From an uncultured Gammaproteobacteria bacterium (GTDB lineage: Bacteria > Pseudomonadota > Gammaproteobacteria > Arenicellales > JAANXG01): a stretch of DNA of 34,832 nucleotides. A model generated the notes under the pieces. It searched no databases and was not told where the DNA came from. It saw only the letters and a program-made list of their open reading frames with translations. Location of the stretch: NCBI GenBank assembly GCA_947259875.1, contig CAMYNX010000007.1, positions 1 to 34,832 on the forward strand, in the 5' to 3' direction. Made by a program: the position numbers and the translations under genes. Numbering within the stretch: the stretch's first letter is position 1; each line of letters begins with the position of its first letter. Positions 8,520 to 17,622 of this stretch are shown in pieces.

Positions 8520-9629
8520 ATGAAAACAGTAGGTATTTTTGCTCTGGTGGCATTAGCTGCTTTGGGTCTGTTGCGGGTAGTCGCGGGCGACGCGATGGAG
8601 AAAGAGGTAACAACCAATGAGGCTGAATACGCAGTGGCCACATTTGCCGGTGGTTGTTTCTGGTGTGTGGAAGCGGACTTTGAAAAGCTTCCGGGTGTGG
8701 TTGAGGTGATTTCCGGATACAGCGGGGGGCGTGTGCCAAATCCAACCTACAAGCAGGTCTCCGCCGGCGGGACAGGACATACCGAAGCCGTACAGGTCCA
8801 CTATGATCCCGAGCAAATTTCCTATGAAGGATTGTTGGAATCGTTGTGGCGGCAGGTCGACCCGACCGATGCCGAGGGACAATATGTTGATCGCGGGCGT
8901 CAATACCGCCCGGCCGTCTTTTATCACGACGAGGCACAGAAACGGGCGGCCGAGCATTCGCTAGCGAAACTCGATAAATCGGGTCGCTACAGCCGGCCGG
9001 TCGCGCTCGAGATCGTACCGTTCGAGCGCTTCTATAAAGCCGAGGCGTATCATCAGGACTATTACAAAAACAATCCACTTCGTTACAAGTTCTATCGTTC
9101 GCGGTCAGGACGGGATCAATATCTGGAAAAAACCTGGGGCAGCGAACTGCACATTGATCTAAGCAAATATAAAAAGCAGGAAAACATGTCTCAGTACTCG
9201 AAGCCGTCAGATGAAGAGTTGAAAAAGAAGCTCACACCTCTGCAGTACGAGGTGACTCAGCAAGAGGGTACCGAGCGCCCGTTCAAAAACGAGTACTGGG
9301 ACAACGAGGGCGAAGGGATCTATGTGGATGTTGTTTCGGGAGAGCCGCTGTTCTCATCGACCGATAAGTATAAATCCGGAACCGGTTGGCCCAGCTTCAC
9401 CAAGCCGATTGATGAGGCGTATGTCAAATCAAGAACTGATTACAAGCTCATCTTCCCGCGGACCGAGGTCAGGAGTAAATTTGGCGACTCGCACCTTGGG
9501 CACGTATTCAAAGACGGTCCCAAGCCTACCGGTCTGCGGTACTGCGTAAATTCCGCGGCATTACGTTTTATTCCAAAGCAGAACCTGGCCGGAACAAAGT
9601 ATGCGGCGTATGTTTCAATGTTTGAGTAA
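8520..9629 (+). CDS. msrAB: Exported bifunctional peptide-methionine sulfoxide reductase MsrA-MsrB fusion
   Basis: Hydrophobic N-terminal leader; MsrA signature [27 protein letters not shown]; MsrB domain [26 protein letters not shown]...[12 protein letters not shown]...GDSHLGHVF...[13 protein letters not shown]. The MsrB part lacks the zinc CxxC pairs. Confidence 0.95.
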   Translation: MKTVGIFALVALAALGLLRVVAGDAMEKEVTTNEAEYAVATFAGGCFWCVEADFEKLPGVVEVISGYSGGRVPNPTYKQVSAGGTGHTEAVQVHYDPEQISYEGLLESLWRQVDPTDAEGQYVDRGRQYRPAVFYHDEAQKRAAEHSLAKLDKSGRYSRPVALEIVPFERFYKAEAYHQDYYKNNPLRYKFYRSRSGRDQYLEKTWGSELHIDLSKYKKQENMSQYSKPSDEELKKKLTPLQYEVTQQEGTERPFKNEYWDNEGEGIYVDVVSGEPLFSSTDKYKSGTGWPSFTKPIDEAYVKSRTDYKLIFPRTEVRSKFGDSHLGHVFKDGPKPTGLRYCVNSAALRFIPKQNLAGTKYAAYVSMFE

Positions 9630-9720
9630 GCACAAACGGCGAGCCCAATAACAGGCCGGATTCCTCGCTTCGCTTGCAAGAATTCGGGCCCACAATACGT
9701 AATCTGAACGACGCAGCCGG

Positions 9721-9785
9721 GATCTTAGCCAACGCAGCCGCGGGCTCAAGCGCAAATCAAATCGCGTATCCTGTCCCCCGGATTC
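9721..9785. repeat. Dispersed imperfect intergenic repeat, copy 1
   Basis: gatcttagccaacgcagccgcgggctcaagcgcaaatcaaatcgcgtatcctgtcccccggattc aligns over ~65 bp with 26006-26069. Confidence 0.55.
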
Positions 9786-10845
9786 ACAAATCGCGAGCGG
9801 ACTTAAACAGGATTCGGTACAGCAGTTCCGCGGCGCGCTCGGCGCCGAGCGCAGAGAAGTGGTATCCAGATCGGAAGAACAGGTCCGTGGCTGGCCCGGG
9901 ATATTCATCGAGAAGCTGCCGCCCGTCGATGACCGTTGCCCCCAGCTCCCGGGCAAGGCCTGCCCCCGCCTTGGAGTAAGCGACGCGGACCGCGTTGCTC
10001 GTATAGCGGCCGTCATGGCTTTGTATGAAGAATGCCGGCACGCCGCCGTAAGCGCGCACTAGCGCGACAAACCGCCGCAGGACCTCGAGGTAATTGTGCA
10101 CCACCGCGGGATCAGCGGGCTGGTCGTAGTGTTCCAATAATACGCCACCGGTCCGTCGCCACGGGACGAGATTCCATCGATACAGTTGTGGCAACACCTG
10201 ATAATCGAACACACGCACCAACAAGACGTTGCGTTTAAACCAGCGATTCTGGTCCAGATTGGTGGCGAACGCCCCGTACTCTCCCCGCCTCACCCGAGAG
10301 CTTAGATCGATGCCCTGCGCGGCGAGTTGTACCGCGTTTCGGATCTCGTTCACTCCGGAGTGGATGATCACAAGATCGGGTCTGAGCATCGGAATATCTT
10401 TTTGCGCGCGCGCAAACGCATGCCCGAGCGACCACACAATCGCACCCGCGTTCAGCACCTGGTCTGCAGGGTGGCGCGTGCTTCGCAGCAACTGCTCCAG
10501 TTTCGCCGGCCAAGTCTCGGTGTCCGACAGGTTATAACAGAACGTCGTCGATCCGCCGTAGACGATGACCCGCACGGCACCGGCGGGTTTGGGATCGATG
10601 ACCCCCTCGACATTGCGGAAACCATAGTCGTTAGTCTGAGCCCGGGTGTTGTAGGCGTTCTCTTGGTGCTGGGCACCGAGCACGTTGTCATAACGCCACA
10701 ACCCGTAGGTCTTACCGGGGACCCCGTGTCGCACGTGGATGAACAATCTCAGCCCACCTTCCAAGATTGCCGTACCTGCGAGGATCAAAATCGCAAAGTA
10801 GGCGATCCAAAACAGCTTCGTCTTTGGTCCGGGGCGGTTACCCAT
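9784..10845 (-). CDS. SGNH/GDSL hydrolase-like membrane-anchored protein
   Basis: N-terminal TM (LFWIAYFAILILAGTAILEGGLRL), block I-like VIVYGGSTTF, VIIHSGVNEI, and C-terminal SGYHFSALGAERAAELL. Confidence 0.7.
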   Translation of the reverse strand: MGNRPGPKTKLFWIAYFAILILAGTAILEGGLRLFIHVRHGVPGKTYGLWRYDNVLGAQHQENAYNTRAQTNDYGFRNVEGVIDPKPAGAVRVIVYGGSTTFCYNLSDTETWPAKLEQLLRSTRHPADQVLNAGAIVWSLGHAFARAQKDIPMLRPDLVIIHSGVNEIRNAVQLAAQGIDLSSRVRRGEYGAFATNLDQNRWFKRNVLLVRVFDYQVLPQLYRWNLVPWRRTGGVLLEHYDQPADPAVVHNYLEVLRRFVALVRAYGGVPAFFIQSHDGRYTSNAVRVAYSKAGAGLARELGATVIDGRQLLDEYPGPATDLFFRSGYHFSALGAERAAELLYRILFKSARDL

Positions 10846-11186
10846 ACGGCTCCATCGAGCAGTGCAGCAACTTGGTCGAGAATATCCACATCACTGAAAC
10901 TATGCGCCCAAAATCCGTGATCTACCGACCCATCGGCCCATGCGCGTTCATGGTTTGGGTGAGGCGGTAGAAACATTCTTTGCGTGACACCGCAATAACC
11001 CCCGTTCCAACTCGATGGCGCGCACAAACCCTCGCCATTCTAATGCTTTTCCTCTTCGACTTACCAAATCAATCAACCATCAACGCGACAAGATGATCGA
11101 CCCATCCGGTGTCCCGTGGCGACGTTTACGAACAGTTTAATTGGCGTTTATTCTTTCAAGGACGCGGACCCCTTGAAGTTATGAAC

Positions 11187-13247
11187 TCAGGCGCGCGTGG
11201 TGAGCGGGACGCGCAGGGTGACGTCGACGCCGGACACGCCCTCGCGGTTGGCGACCCGCAGCTGGCCGCCGTGATGCACCGCAATGCGGTTGGCAATAAA
11301 CAGTCCGATGCCAAGATGCGGCTTGCCCTCGGTGTTGGGCCGGTGCGACGCCATGCCCACGAACAGGGCCTGCAGCACGTGCTCGGGAACACACGGCCCC
11401 TCGTTGCGCACACTGAGCTTTACCCAGTCGCGGTTCTGATTGAGGACGAACTGAATCTGGCTGCCATCCGGGGCAAAATCCAGAGCGTTGTCTTTCACCT
11501 TGTCCAGCAGCTGTGCGATGCGCACGTCGCTGCCGCGGGTGTGCACGCCGGCCGGCGGCCCGTTGTAGACCAGATTCGAGCCCGGATTCAACTGTGCGGA
11601 ATTGGCTACGTACTCACGCACCAGCACCGCCAGATCGAATACCTCGGGCGGCTCCTGTTTCAGGGCATCCTCGATGTGCGCGGCCTCGGTCAGGCTGTTG
11701 ACAATCAGTTCCAGCTGGCGCGTCGCCTGCTGCGCGTTTTTGACCAGCGCCGCGCTGTCTTCTCTGGGCGCCTGCTGGGCCAGCTTCTGTAGCGTCATGC
11801 TGATCGTATTGACCGGATTCAGGATTTCGTGGCGCAGGGTGCGCGGCACGGTTTCCAGAAATCCGGTGTAGCGTTGCAGACGCCCAAGCAGACCGGAGAT
11901 ACCGCGCGACAGATCGCCCAGATCGTCGCCCGCCGCCTGATCGATCTGCAGCGCGCCCTTCACGATCCGGCCGTTAGTATCGATGGCGGCGCCGGCCTCG
12001 CGCCGCAGGCGTCGAATGCGAACTGCCAACCAGGTCCCGAACAACAGCAGGCCGGCCACCACCAGCATCAGCACCGCAAAGGTCGCCAGCGCCACCTGAC
12101 TCAGCGTGTCGCGCTGCAGATCGAGGATGCGCGCGCTGTTCTTCTCCAACAACACGGTGCCCATCACCTGGTCGCCGGCGTAGATAGGATGCGCAGCAAC
12201 AATCAGATCGTCACCGCTGCGCGCGTCACGGCGATGCAGTACATTCTGCCGGCCGGCCAGCGCGTCCTGCAGCAGGTCGTGACTGATGCGGTCGGTGTCC
12301 GCGCACAAATCCCCGGCAATATCCTGGCCGCCCAGCACCGCGCGCACCCGCCCGTAACGGTCCACCACACAGATGCGCGCGTCGGACCGGCCCAGGCCCT
12401 GGATAATGCGTTCGAGTTCCGGGGACCGCACAATCAGACGGTTCAGGTCCTCGGACCAGGCCTTGGGCACAGTCGCCACCACCGCCTCAATCGGCCGCTC
12501 GTTGGCGTCGTCCACGTCCACCACGCTCAGGCCGAGGCGCTTGGGATAGCCCAACCACGCGGCGGGAAAACGGAATTCAACATCGTAGCTATGGCCGCGC
12601 TCGTGCCATTCGCTGCGCACCGGCAGCGCCTGGCCGGTAGTCGGATACCGCCAGTTGGGCTCGACTTCATAGGCGCTCACGGTGCCGGGCCCTTCGGTGA
12701 CCATCACGATGCGACGAATCTCACCGTCGTCGCCAAACAACGACAGGCGCACGTGATCGCTGCGGTCCAGGCTGCGGTAACGCGGGTGCCGGTACACGCG
12801 CTGCGCATCGGTGACGTTCACGAAGCCATAAATAAATTCACCGCGCTCGCCCAACGCCAAGTTGAACGCGAGCGACGCCGCGAGTTCGCCGGTACGTGTG
12901 TACACCGTGCTCTCCGGCCCGTACCGCTTTCTCCGCTCCAGCACCTTGCCCCACTCGGTGGCGTAGCCGTCGATCTGGATCGAGCTCTTGATCGGGTACG
13001 CGTACAGCGCATTCTGCTCCAGCCAGTTGTTGTCCGGACTGCCAGACAGATCGAACCATTCGGGGCGATCGTGCAGCACCGTGGCCACCGCGCGCACCGC
13101 CAGCGACTGCGCTTCCTCCTGACCCTTGAGCAGGAACTCCTTCATCTCCTCGATGTAGCGATAGCCCAACCATGGTATCGCCAGCAACACCGAACTGAAC
13201 AGCAGCAGGCGGCCACCGAGACTCAATCGACGCCGCTTCATCGGCAC
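11187..13247 (-). CDS. Proteobacterial dedicated sortase system histidine kinase (PdsS-type)
   Basis: Two TM segments, large extracytoplasmic domain, HAMP-like region, H-box RHEILNPVNTISMTLQKL, ATPase motifs (DNALDFAPDG, HLGIGLFIANRIAVHHGG); adjacent to the PdsR-type regulator, target and sortase. Confidence 0.85.
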   Translation of the reverse strand: MPMKRRRLSLGGRLLLFSSVLLAIPWLGYRYIEEMKEFLLKGQEEAQSLAVRAVATVLHDRPEWFDLSGSPDNNWLEQNALYAYPIKSSIQIDGYATEWGKVLERRKRYGPESTVYTRTGELAASLAFNLALGERGEFIYGFVNVTDAQRVYRHPRYRSLDRSDHVRLSLFGDDGEIRRIVMVTEGPGTVSAYEVEPNWRYPTTGQALPVRSEWHERGHSYDVEFRFPAAWLGYPKRLGLSVVDVDDANERPIEAVVATVPKAWSEDLNRLIVRSPELERIIQGLGRSDARICVVDRYGRVRAVLGGQDIAGDLCADTDRISHDLLQDALAGRQNVLHRRDARSGDDLIVAAHPIYAGDQVMGTVLLEKNSARILDLQRDTLSQVALATFAVLMLVVAGLLLFGTWLAVRIRRLRREAGAAIDTNGRIVKGALQIDQAAGDDLGDLSRGISGLLGRLQRYTGFLETVPRTLRHEILNPVNTISMTLQKLAQQAPREDSAALVKNAQQATRQLELIVNSLTEAAHIEDALKQEPPEVFDLAVLVREYVANSAQLNPGSNLVYNGPPAGVHTRGSDVRIAQLLDKVKDNALDFAPDGSQIQFVLNQNRDWVKLSVRNEGPCVPEHVLQALFVGMASHRPNTEGKPHLGIGLFIANRIAVHHGGQLRVANREGVSGVDVTLRVPLTTRA

Positions 13248-13927
13248 ACCCAGTGGTATCCGTACCCGTATTTGGTCCGGATGCAGTCGAACCGCGGGTC
13301 GACGTCTTTGAATTTTTTTCGCAGATGCACGATATGCGTGTTGATGGTGTTGTTCTCCACCACGCCTTGCTTGGTGGCGTCGGCCAGATCGTCGTAGCTG
13401 GCGCCGTTCGCGCGCTCGACCAGAATATTCAACAGGTCAAACTCGGTGGGCGTCAGCTCCAGCGCGTGCCCGCCCCAACACACGCGCATCGATGCAGTGT
13501 CCAGTTCCAGCTTACCCAGTGTGCGCAGCTCGCCGCGCTCGGCGCGCCGGTTCTTGCGGTCCTGGATGCGGAACAACGAAACGATGCGCGCAAGCAGATA
13601 CTCGAACGTGACCGGTTTGGTCTGATAATCCCAGGCGCCCAACTGCAGCCCGTAGATCTTGTCGATCTCGTTGCCGCGGCTGGTGAGAAAGATCACCGGC
13701 AGGCGCGGATCGCGTTCCTGCAGGTAGCGGCAGATCTCGAAACCGCCGCCGATCTCCTGACCAAGGATGATATCCAGGATCGCCAGGTCCGGCAGCGCAC
13801 GCCCGAACGCGTGCAGCGCCCGCTCGCGATCCTCGAAGTCCTGCACCCGGTAGCCTTGCTCGCGCAGCGCCTGCGCATAGTGCGCGCGCTGCTGTGGATC
13901 GTCTTCCACGATGGCGATGGTTTTCAT
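13238..13927 (-). CDS. Proteobacterial dedicated sortase system response regulator (PdsR-type, OmpR family)
   Basis: MKTIAIVEDDPQQRAHYAQALREQGYRVQDFEDRERALHAF...LAILDIILGQEIGGGFEIC...LTSRGNEIDKIYGLQLGAWDYQTKP plus winged helix. Start at 13927; overlaps the kinase start. Confidence 0.87.
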   Translation of the reverse strand: MKTIAIVEDDPQQRAHYAQALREQGYRVQDFEDRERALHAFGRALPDLAILDIILGQEIGGGFEICRYLQERDPRLPVIFLTSRGNEIDKIYGLQLGAWDYQTKPVTFEYLLARIVSLFRIQDRKNRRAERGELRTLGKLELDTASMRVCWGGHALELTPTEFDLLNILVERANGASYDDLADATKQGVVENNTINTHIVHLRKKFKDVDPRFDCIRTKYGYGYHWVCR

Positions 13928-14040
13928 TGGGCACTCCAAACCGGCACTAGCCCGCGTATTGCACCAGTATCCGGGAAGCTGGCGCAGGACTGGGGCGGCT
14001 GAACCCCCTGCTGTGCGGGGACAAGCGCCGGCTGGAGCGA

Positions 14041-14095
14041 AAGCCATAGCCGTAGCTATGGCTTAAGTGAAGGCCAAGTTCAGGCGTGCCTGAAC
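14041..14095. promoter_or_regulatory. Two consecutive perfect hairpins in the divergent pds intergenic region
   Basis: AAGCCATAGC-CGTA-GCTATGGCTT (14041-14064) and GTTCAGGC-GT-GCCTGAAC (14078-14095). Confidence 0.6.
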
Positions 14096-14275
14096 CAGCC
14101 AGAGCCCGGATAGGACACCGGCCGTATACAAAACGTACCCCGGCCAACAGCGGTGACTCCGATTGGTATAAACAGTTCTTCAATCAACGACCTCAAGGCC
14201 GGTGGCCGACTGGTGCAATATGCGGGCTATAGACTGTACCTGAGCGCCGCACGCTTGTTGAGCCGGTAACGAACA

Positions 14276-14304
14276 TCTCCATGATTTCTCCATGATTTCT
14301 CCAT
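14276..14304 (+). promoter_or_regulatory. Putative PdsR box: 11-bp tandem repeat TCTCCATGATT x2.6
   Basis: TCTCCATGATT (14276-14286), TCTCCATGATT (14287-14297), TCTCCAT (14298-14304), about 125 bp upstream of the sortase-target start. Confidence 0.4.
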
Positions 14305-14427
14305 CTCCGCACCAAGATTGGCCGGCGTTGCGCTGGTTGAATGGGCTTCCCAACAACAAACCGGCGCGGCCAGGAGGAAGATCCTGCCAGGGACGGCGGC
14401 GCTGGTCCCGTCAAAAAAGGGACGCGT

Positions 14428-16575
14428 ATGAAAAAAAATCTCGCGATTGCTTCCGGCGCACACACCCGTGTCGCTAACCCGGCCCGAACACCCACCAAGC
14501 GAAACGTCACGACCGGCTTGCACCAGTGTGCGCAGGCCATGCTGCTCAGCCTCGGGTTACTGGCCCCGGTGTTTGCGGTCCCGCCTATCGACGTGCGGCC
14601 GCAGGACGCCACCCAGGGCAGTCTGTGGCTGCGCGAGGACAGCGCAGCGCGCTATGCACCAGCACCGACCCTGGACACCGACGTCAGCATGGACATCACC
14701 GGTATGCTCGCTCGCGTGCACGTGCGCCAGCGTTTCACTAATCCAGGCCAGTCGTGGGCCGAAGGCATCTATGTGTTTCCGTTGCCGGAACTCTCGGCGG
14801 TCGATCACATGCGACTGCACATCGGCGAGCGCGTGATCGAGGGCCAGATCAAGGAGCGCGCCGCGGCCAAGCGCACTTATGAACGCGCCAAGCAGGCCGG
14901 CAAGAAGACTTCACTGGTTGAACAAGAACGCCCCAACATCTTCACCACATCGCTGGCCAACATCGCGCCCGGCGAGTCGATCACCGTGGAAATCGAATAT
15001 CAGCAGACAGTCCGTTACCTCGACGGCGCATTCCGGTTGCGATTCCCGATGGTGGTCGGGCCGCGCTACATACCGGGCATGCCGGTGGGCGCGGCAGAAC
15101 AGGTGCCCGCGTTCGCCGGCACCGGCTGGGCGCAGGCCACCACCGAGGTGCCGGACGCGGCGCGCATCACGCCGCCGGTCCAGCATCCCAAACACGGGCC
15201 GATCAATCCGCTGTCGCTGGACATCCGGCTCAACGCCGGCGTACCGCTGGGTGAGGTGAGCAGCCCGTATCACGCCATCACCCACACCAACGAAGCCACG
15301 GGTATCCATCGTGTGCGGCTGGCCCAGGACACGGTACCCGCCGACCGTGACTTCGAACTGGTGTGGCGCCCGCAGACCGGCTCGGCACCGAACGCCGCGT
15401 GGTTCGTGAAACGAGTAGACAATCATCAGTACGGCCTGCTGATGGTGGTGCCGCCGCAGCAGCAGAGCGAGGCGGCCCGCGTCGCCCGCGAGGTGGTGCT
15501 GGTGATCGACAACTCGGGATCCATGCACGGCGACTCCATCGCCCAGGCGCGCGATGCGTTATTGCTGGCGCTGGAACGGCTCACCGATGCCGACCGCTTC
15601 AACGTGATTCGCTTCAACCACACCACCAACAGCCTGTTCACGCACCCGCGTCCGGCCAACGCCCACAACCTGGCCCTGGCCAAACACTTCGTCAACAATC
15701 TGCGCGCCAGGGGCGGCACCGTAATGCTGCCAGCGTTGCAACTGGCGTTGACCGGCCAAACCGAACAGCGCACCACCAGCCAGGTCATCTTTCTCACCGA
15801 CGGCAGCGTCGGCAATGAAAAACAACTGTTCCGGGTGATCCGTAAACAACTGGGCAACCGCCGCCTGTTCACCATCGGCATCGGCTCGGCGCCCAACAGC
15901 TACTTCATGCGCAAGGCAGCCGAATATGGGCGCGGCACGTTCACCTACATCGGCAAGACCAGCGAAGTGATGGAAAAGATGGCCGGGCTGTTCCGTAAAC
16001 TGGAACAGCTCGCGCTCACCGATCTGCGCATCGAACTGCCGCCCGACATGCAACTCGAGATGCTGCCCAGGCAGATCCCCGACCTGTACCTGGGCGAACC
16101 GCTGCTGCTCGCGTTTCACAGCCAGCAGTTGCCGCCGTGGATCACGCTGCACGGACGCTTCGGCAACCAGCCGTGGCAGACCCAGGTGATGCTCGAGGGC
16201 GGTGGCCGGGACGCGGCACTGGCGCCTGAGTGGGGACGCCGCAAGATCGCGCAGCTGATGACCAAGCTGCACGCCGCGCAGACGGTCACTGCGCGCCAGG
16301 CGCTGCGCAGCGAGGTCATCAACACCGCGCTGTCCCACCACCTGGTCAGCCAATACACCAGCCTGGTCGCGGTCGACGTGACCCGGGTTCGCGAGCGCAA
16401 TGCGTTACTCACCCGGCACGCACTGCAGACCAACCTGCCCAAGGGCTGGTCATACGAGCACGTGTTCGGCGTCCCGCAGACTGCGACCCCGGCCCAGCTG
16501 CAGCTCCTCCTCGGCATGGCCCTGTTGCTGCTGGCGGCGGGCACGCACTATCGGTGGCGCCGAACACGATGCTGA
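14428..16575 (+). CDS. Marine proteobacterial sortase target protein (VIT + VWA domains)
   Basis: Likely start MKKNLAIAS at 14428; VIT region (VSMDITGMLARVHVRQRFTNPGQSWAEGIYVFPLPELSAVDHMRLHIGERVIEGQIKERAAAKRTYERAKQAGKKTSLVEQERPNIFTTSLANIAPGE); VWA MIDAS DNSGSMHGDS; C-terminal sorting signal VPQTATPAQLQLLLGMALLLLAAGTHYRWRRTRC. Confidence 0.93.
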   Translation: MKKNLAIASGAHTRVANPARTPTKRNVTTGLHQCAQAMLLSLGLLAPVFAVPPIDVRPQDATQGSLWLREDSAARYAPAPTLDTDVSMDITGMLARVHVRQRFTNPGQSWAEGIYVFPLPELSAVDHMRLHIGERVIEGQIKERAAAKRTYERAKQAGKKTSLVEQERPNIFTTSLANIAPGESITVEIEYQQTVRYLDGAFRLRFPMVVGPRYIPGMPVGAAEQVPAFAGTGWAQATTEVPDAARITPPVQHPKHGPINPLSLDIRLNAGVPLGEVSSPYHAITHTNEATGIHRVRLAQDTVPADRDFELVWRPQTGSAPNAAWFVKRVDNHQYGLLMVVPPQQQSEAARVAREVVLVIDNSGSMHGDSIAQARDALLLALERLTDADRFNVIRFNHTTNSLFTHPRPANAHNLALAKHFVNNLRARGGTVMLPALQLALTGQTEQRTTSQVIFLTDGSVGNEKQLFRVIRKQLGNRRLFTIGIGSAPNSYFMRKAAEYGRGTFTYIGKTSEVMEKMAGLFRKLEQLALTDLRIELPPDMQLEMLPRQIPDLYLGEPLLLAFHSQQLPPWITLHGRFGNQPWQTQVMLEGGGRDAALAPEWGRRKIAQLMTKLHAAQTVTARQALRSEVINTALSHHLVSQYTSLVAVDVTRVRERNALLTRHALQTNLPKGWSYEHVFGVPQTATPAQLQLLLGMALLLLAAGTHYRWRRTRC

Positions 16576-17180
16576 AACCGAGATCGAAAACGATGCTGGC
16601 CGCGGCGCTGGCCGGCGTCGGTGTCTGGCAACTGGGCGCCGGGGCCTGGATCCACGTCAAGGCGCAGCTCGCGCAGCTGCTTGTGGCGCGGGCGTGGGCG
16701 CAGACCGTGGCCGGCGACACGAACGTCCGGCCGTGGCCATGGGCCGACACCTGGCCGGTGGCGCGCCTGCGCATTTTGTCACGGGGGCTGGATGTCATCG
16801 TGTTGCACGGGCACAGCGGACGCAGCCTCGCGTTTGCACCCGGCCTGGCGCCCGGCAGTTTGCCGCCTGGCCAACCCGGCACCACCGTGATCAGCGCTCA
16901 TCGCGACACGCATTTTTCTGCGCTCGCCGGGCTTAAGGTGGGCGCGGTGATCGAGCTGCAGACCGCCACTGGACACTGGCGCTACCGCACTGTTTCGACA
17001 AAGGTGATAGACACGCGCTCGGATCGGATCGTCAACGATCCGCTGAATGATGAACTGGTGCTGGTGACCTGCTACCCGTTTGACGCGCTGCTACCGGGCG
17101 GCCCGCTGCGCTACGTCATTTATGCAACTGTTGATATGGAGACCGATATGAAATCTGCCCCCCGTGTCGATGCTGAATAA
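16569..17180 (+). CDS. Class GN (proteobacterial) sortase
   Basis: MLKPRSKTMLAAALAGVGVWQLGAGAWIHVKAQLAQLLVARAW...TTVISAHRDTHFSALAGLKVGAVIELQTATGHWRYRTVSTKVID...LVLVTCYPFDALLPGGPLRYVIYA: catalytic H, C, R; start overlaps the target stop. Confidence 0.93.
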   Translation: MLKPRSKTMLAAALAGVGVWQLGAGAWIHVKAQLAQLLVARAWAQTVAGDTNVRPWPWADTWPVARLRILSRGLDVIVLHGHSGRSLAFAPGLAPGSLPPGQPGTTVISAHRDTHFSALAGLKVGAVIELQTATGHWRYRTVSTKVIDTRSDRIVNDPLNDELVLVTCYPFDALLPGGPLRYVIYATVDMETDMKSAPRVDAE

Positions 17181-17187
17181 TGACTTA

Positions 17188-17619
17188 TTATGCGGCGCCT
17201 TCATGATCTGCGATCCGTTCGACTGAGGCCCTGAAACACTTGAAAGAAAGCTCAAACTCCCAAGCGGGTAAGAAATGTACAATCATATAAGGAGTCATCG
17301 GCGTTCCATCTTTCAATTGCCCGCGTTCCTCAACACCAAATACCAAATCCATGATGGGGTTTTGGTTATTAAATCCTGCCATCTTGATGTTTGCACAATC
17401 TTCAAACCTGAAGAGCACAGCGAACGGATTCCTAACAGCACATAATTTCAGCTGGACCGTGATTTGAGGCCCGATGTAAATACCATCTTCAGGTCGTACG
17501 TCACCGCGCCAAATCTTAAAATCTTTTATTTCTGCATCGTGAAAATTTGGCCAAGCGCCTTGTTCATCCAAAATTAGTTCGCTTCCCGTGATTAGCAATT
17601 TTGGATCGGTTTCATTCAT
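17188..17619 (-). CDS. Imm50-like immunity protein (tentative)
   Basis: 143 aa; ...DEQGAWPNFHDAEIKDFKIWRG... resembles the WPSFHDAE region of Imm50 proteins. Gene starts a few bp from an attC-like core. Confidence 0.5.
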   Translation of the reverse strand: MNETDPKLLITGSELILDEQGAWPNFHDAEIKDFKIWRGDVRPEDGIYIGPQITVQLKLCAVRNPFAVLFRFEDCANIKMAGFNNQNPIMDLVFGVEERGQLKDGTPMTPYMIVHFLPAWEFELSFKCFRASVERIADHEGAA

Positions 17620-17622
17620 AAC

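Noticed and set aside
11829-13397. 522-aa plus-strand ORF
   Set aside because: Antisense of the sortase-system kinase; low-complexity H/Q/R-rich composition typical of shadow frames in high-GC genes.
15559-16353. 264-aa minus-strand ORF inside the sortase target
   Set aside because: Shadow ORF opposite the VWA region; the sense strand has clear family motifs.
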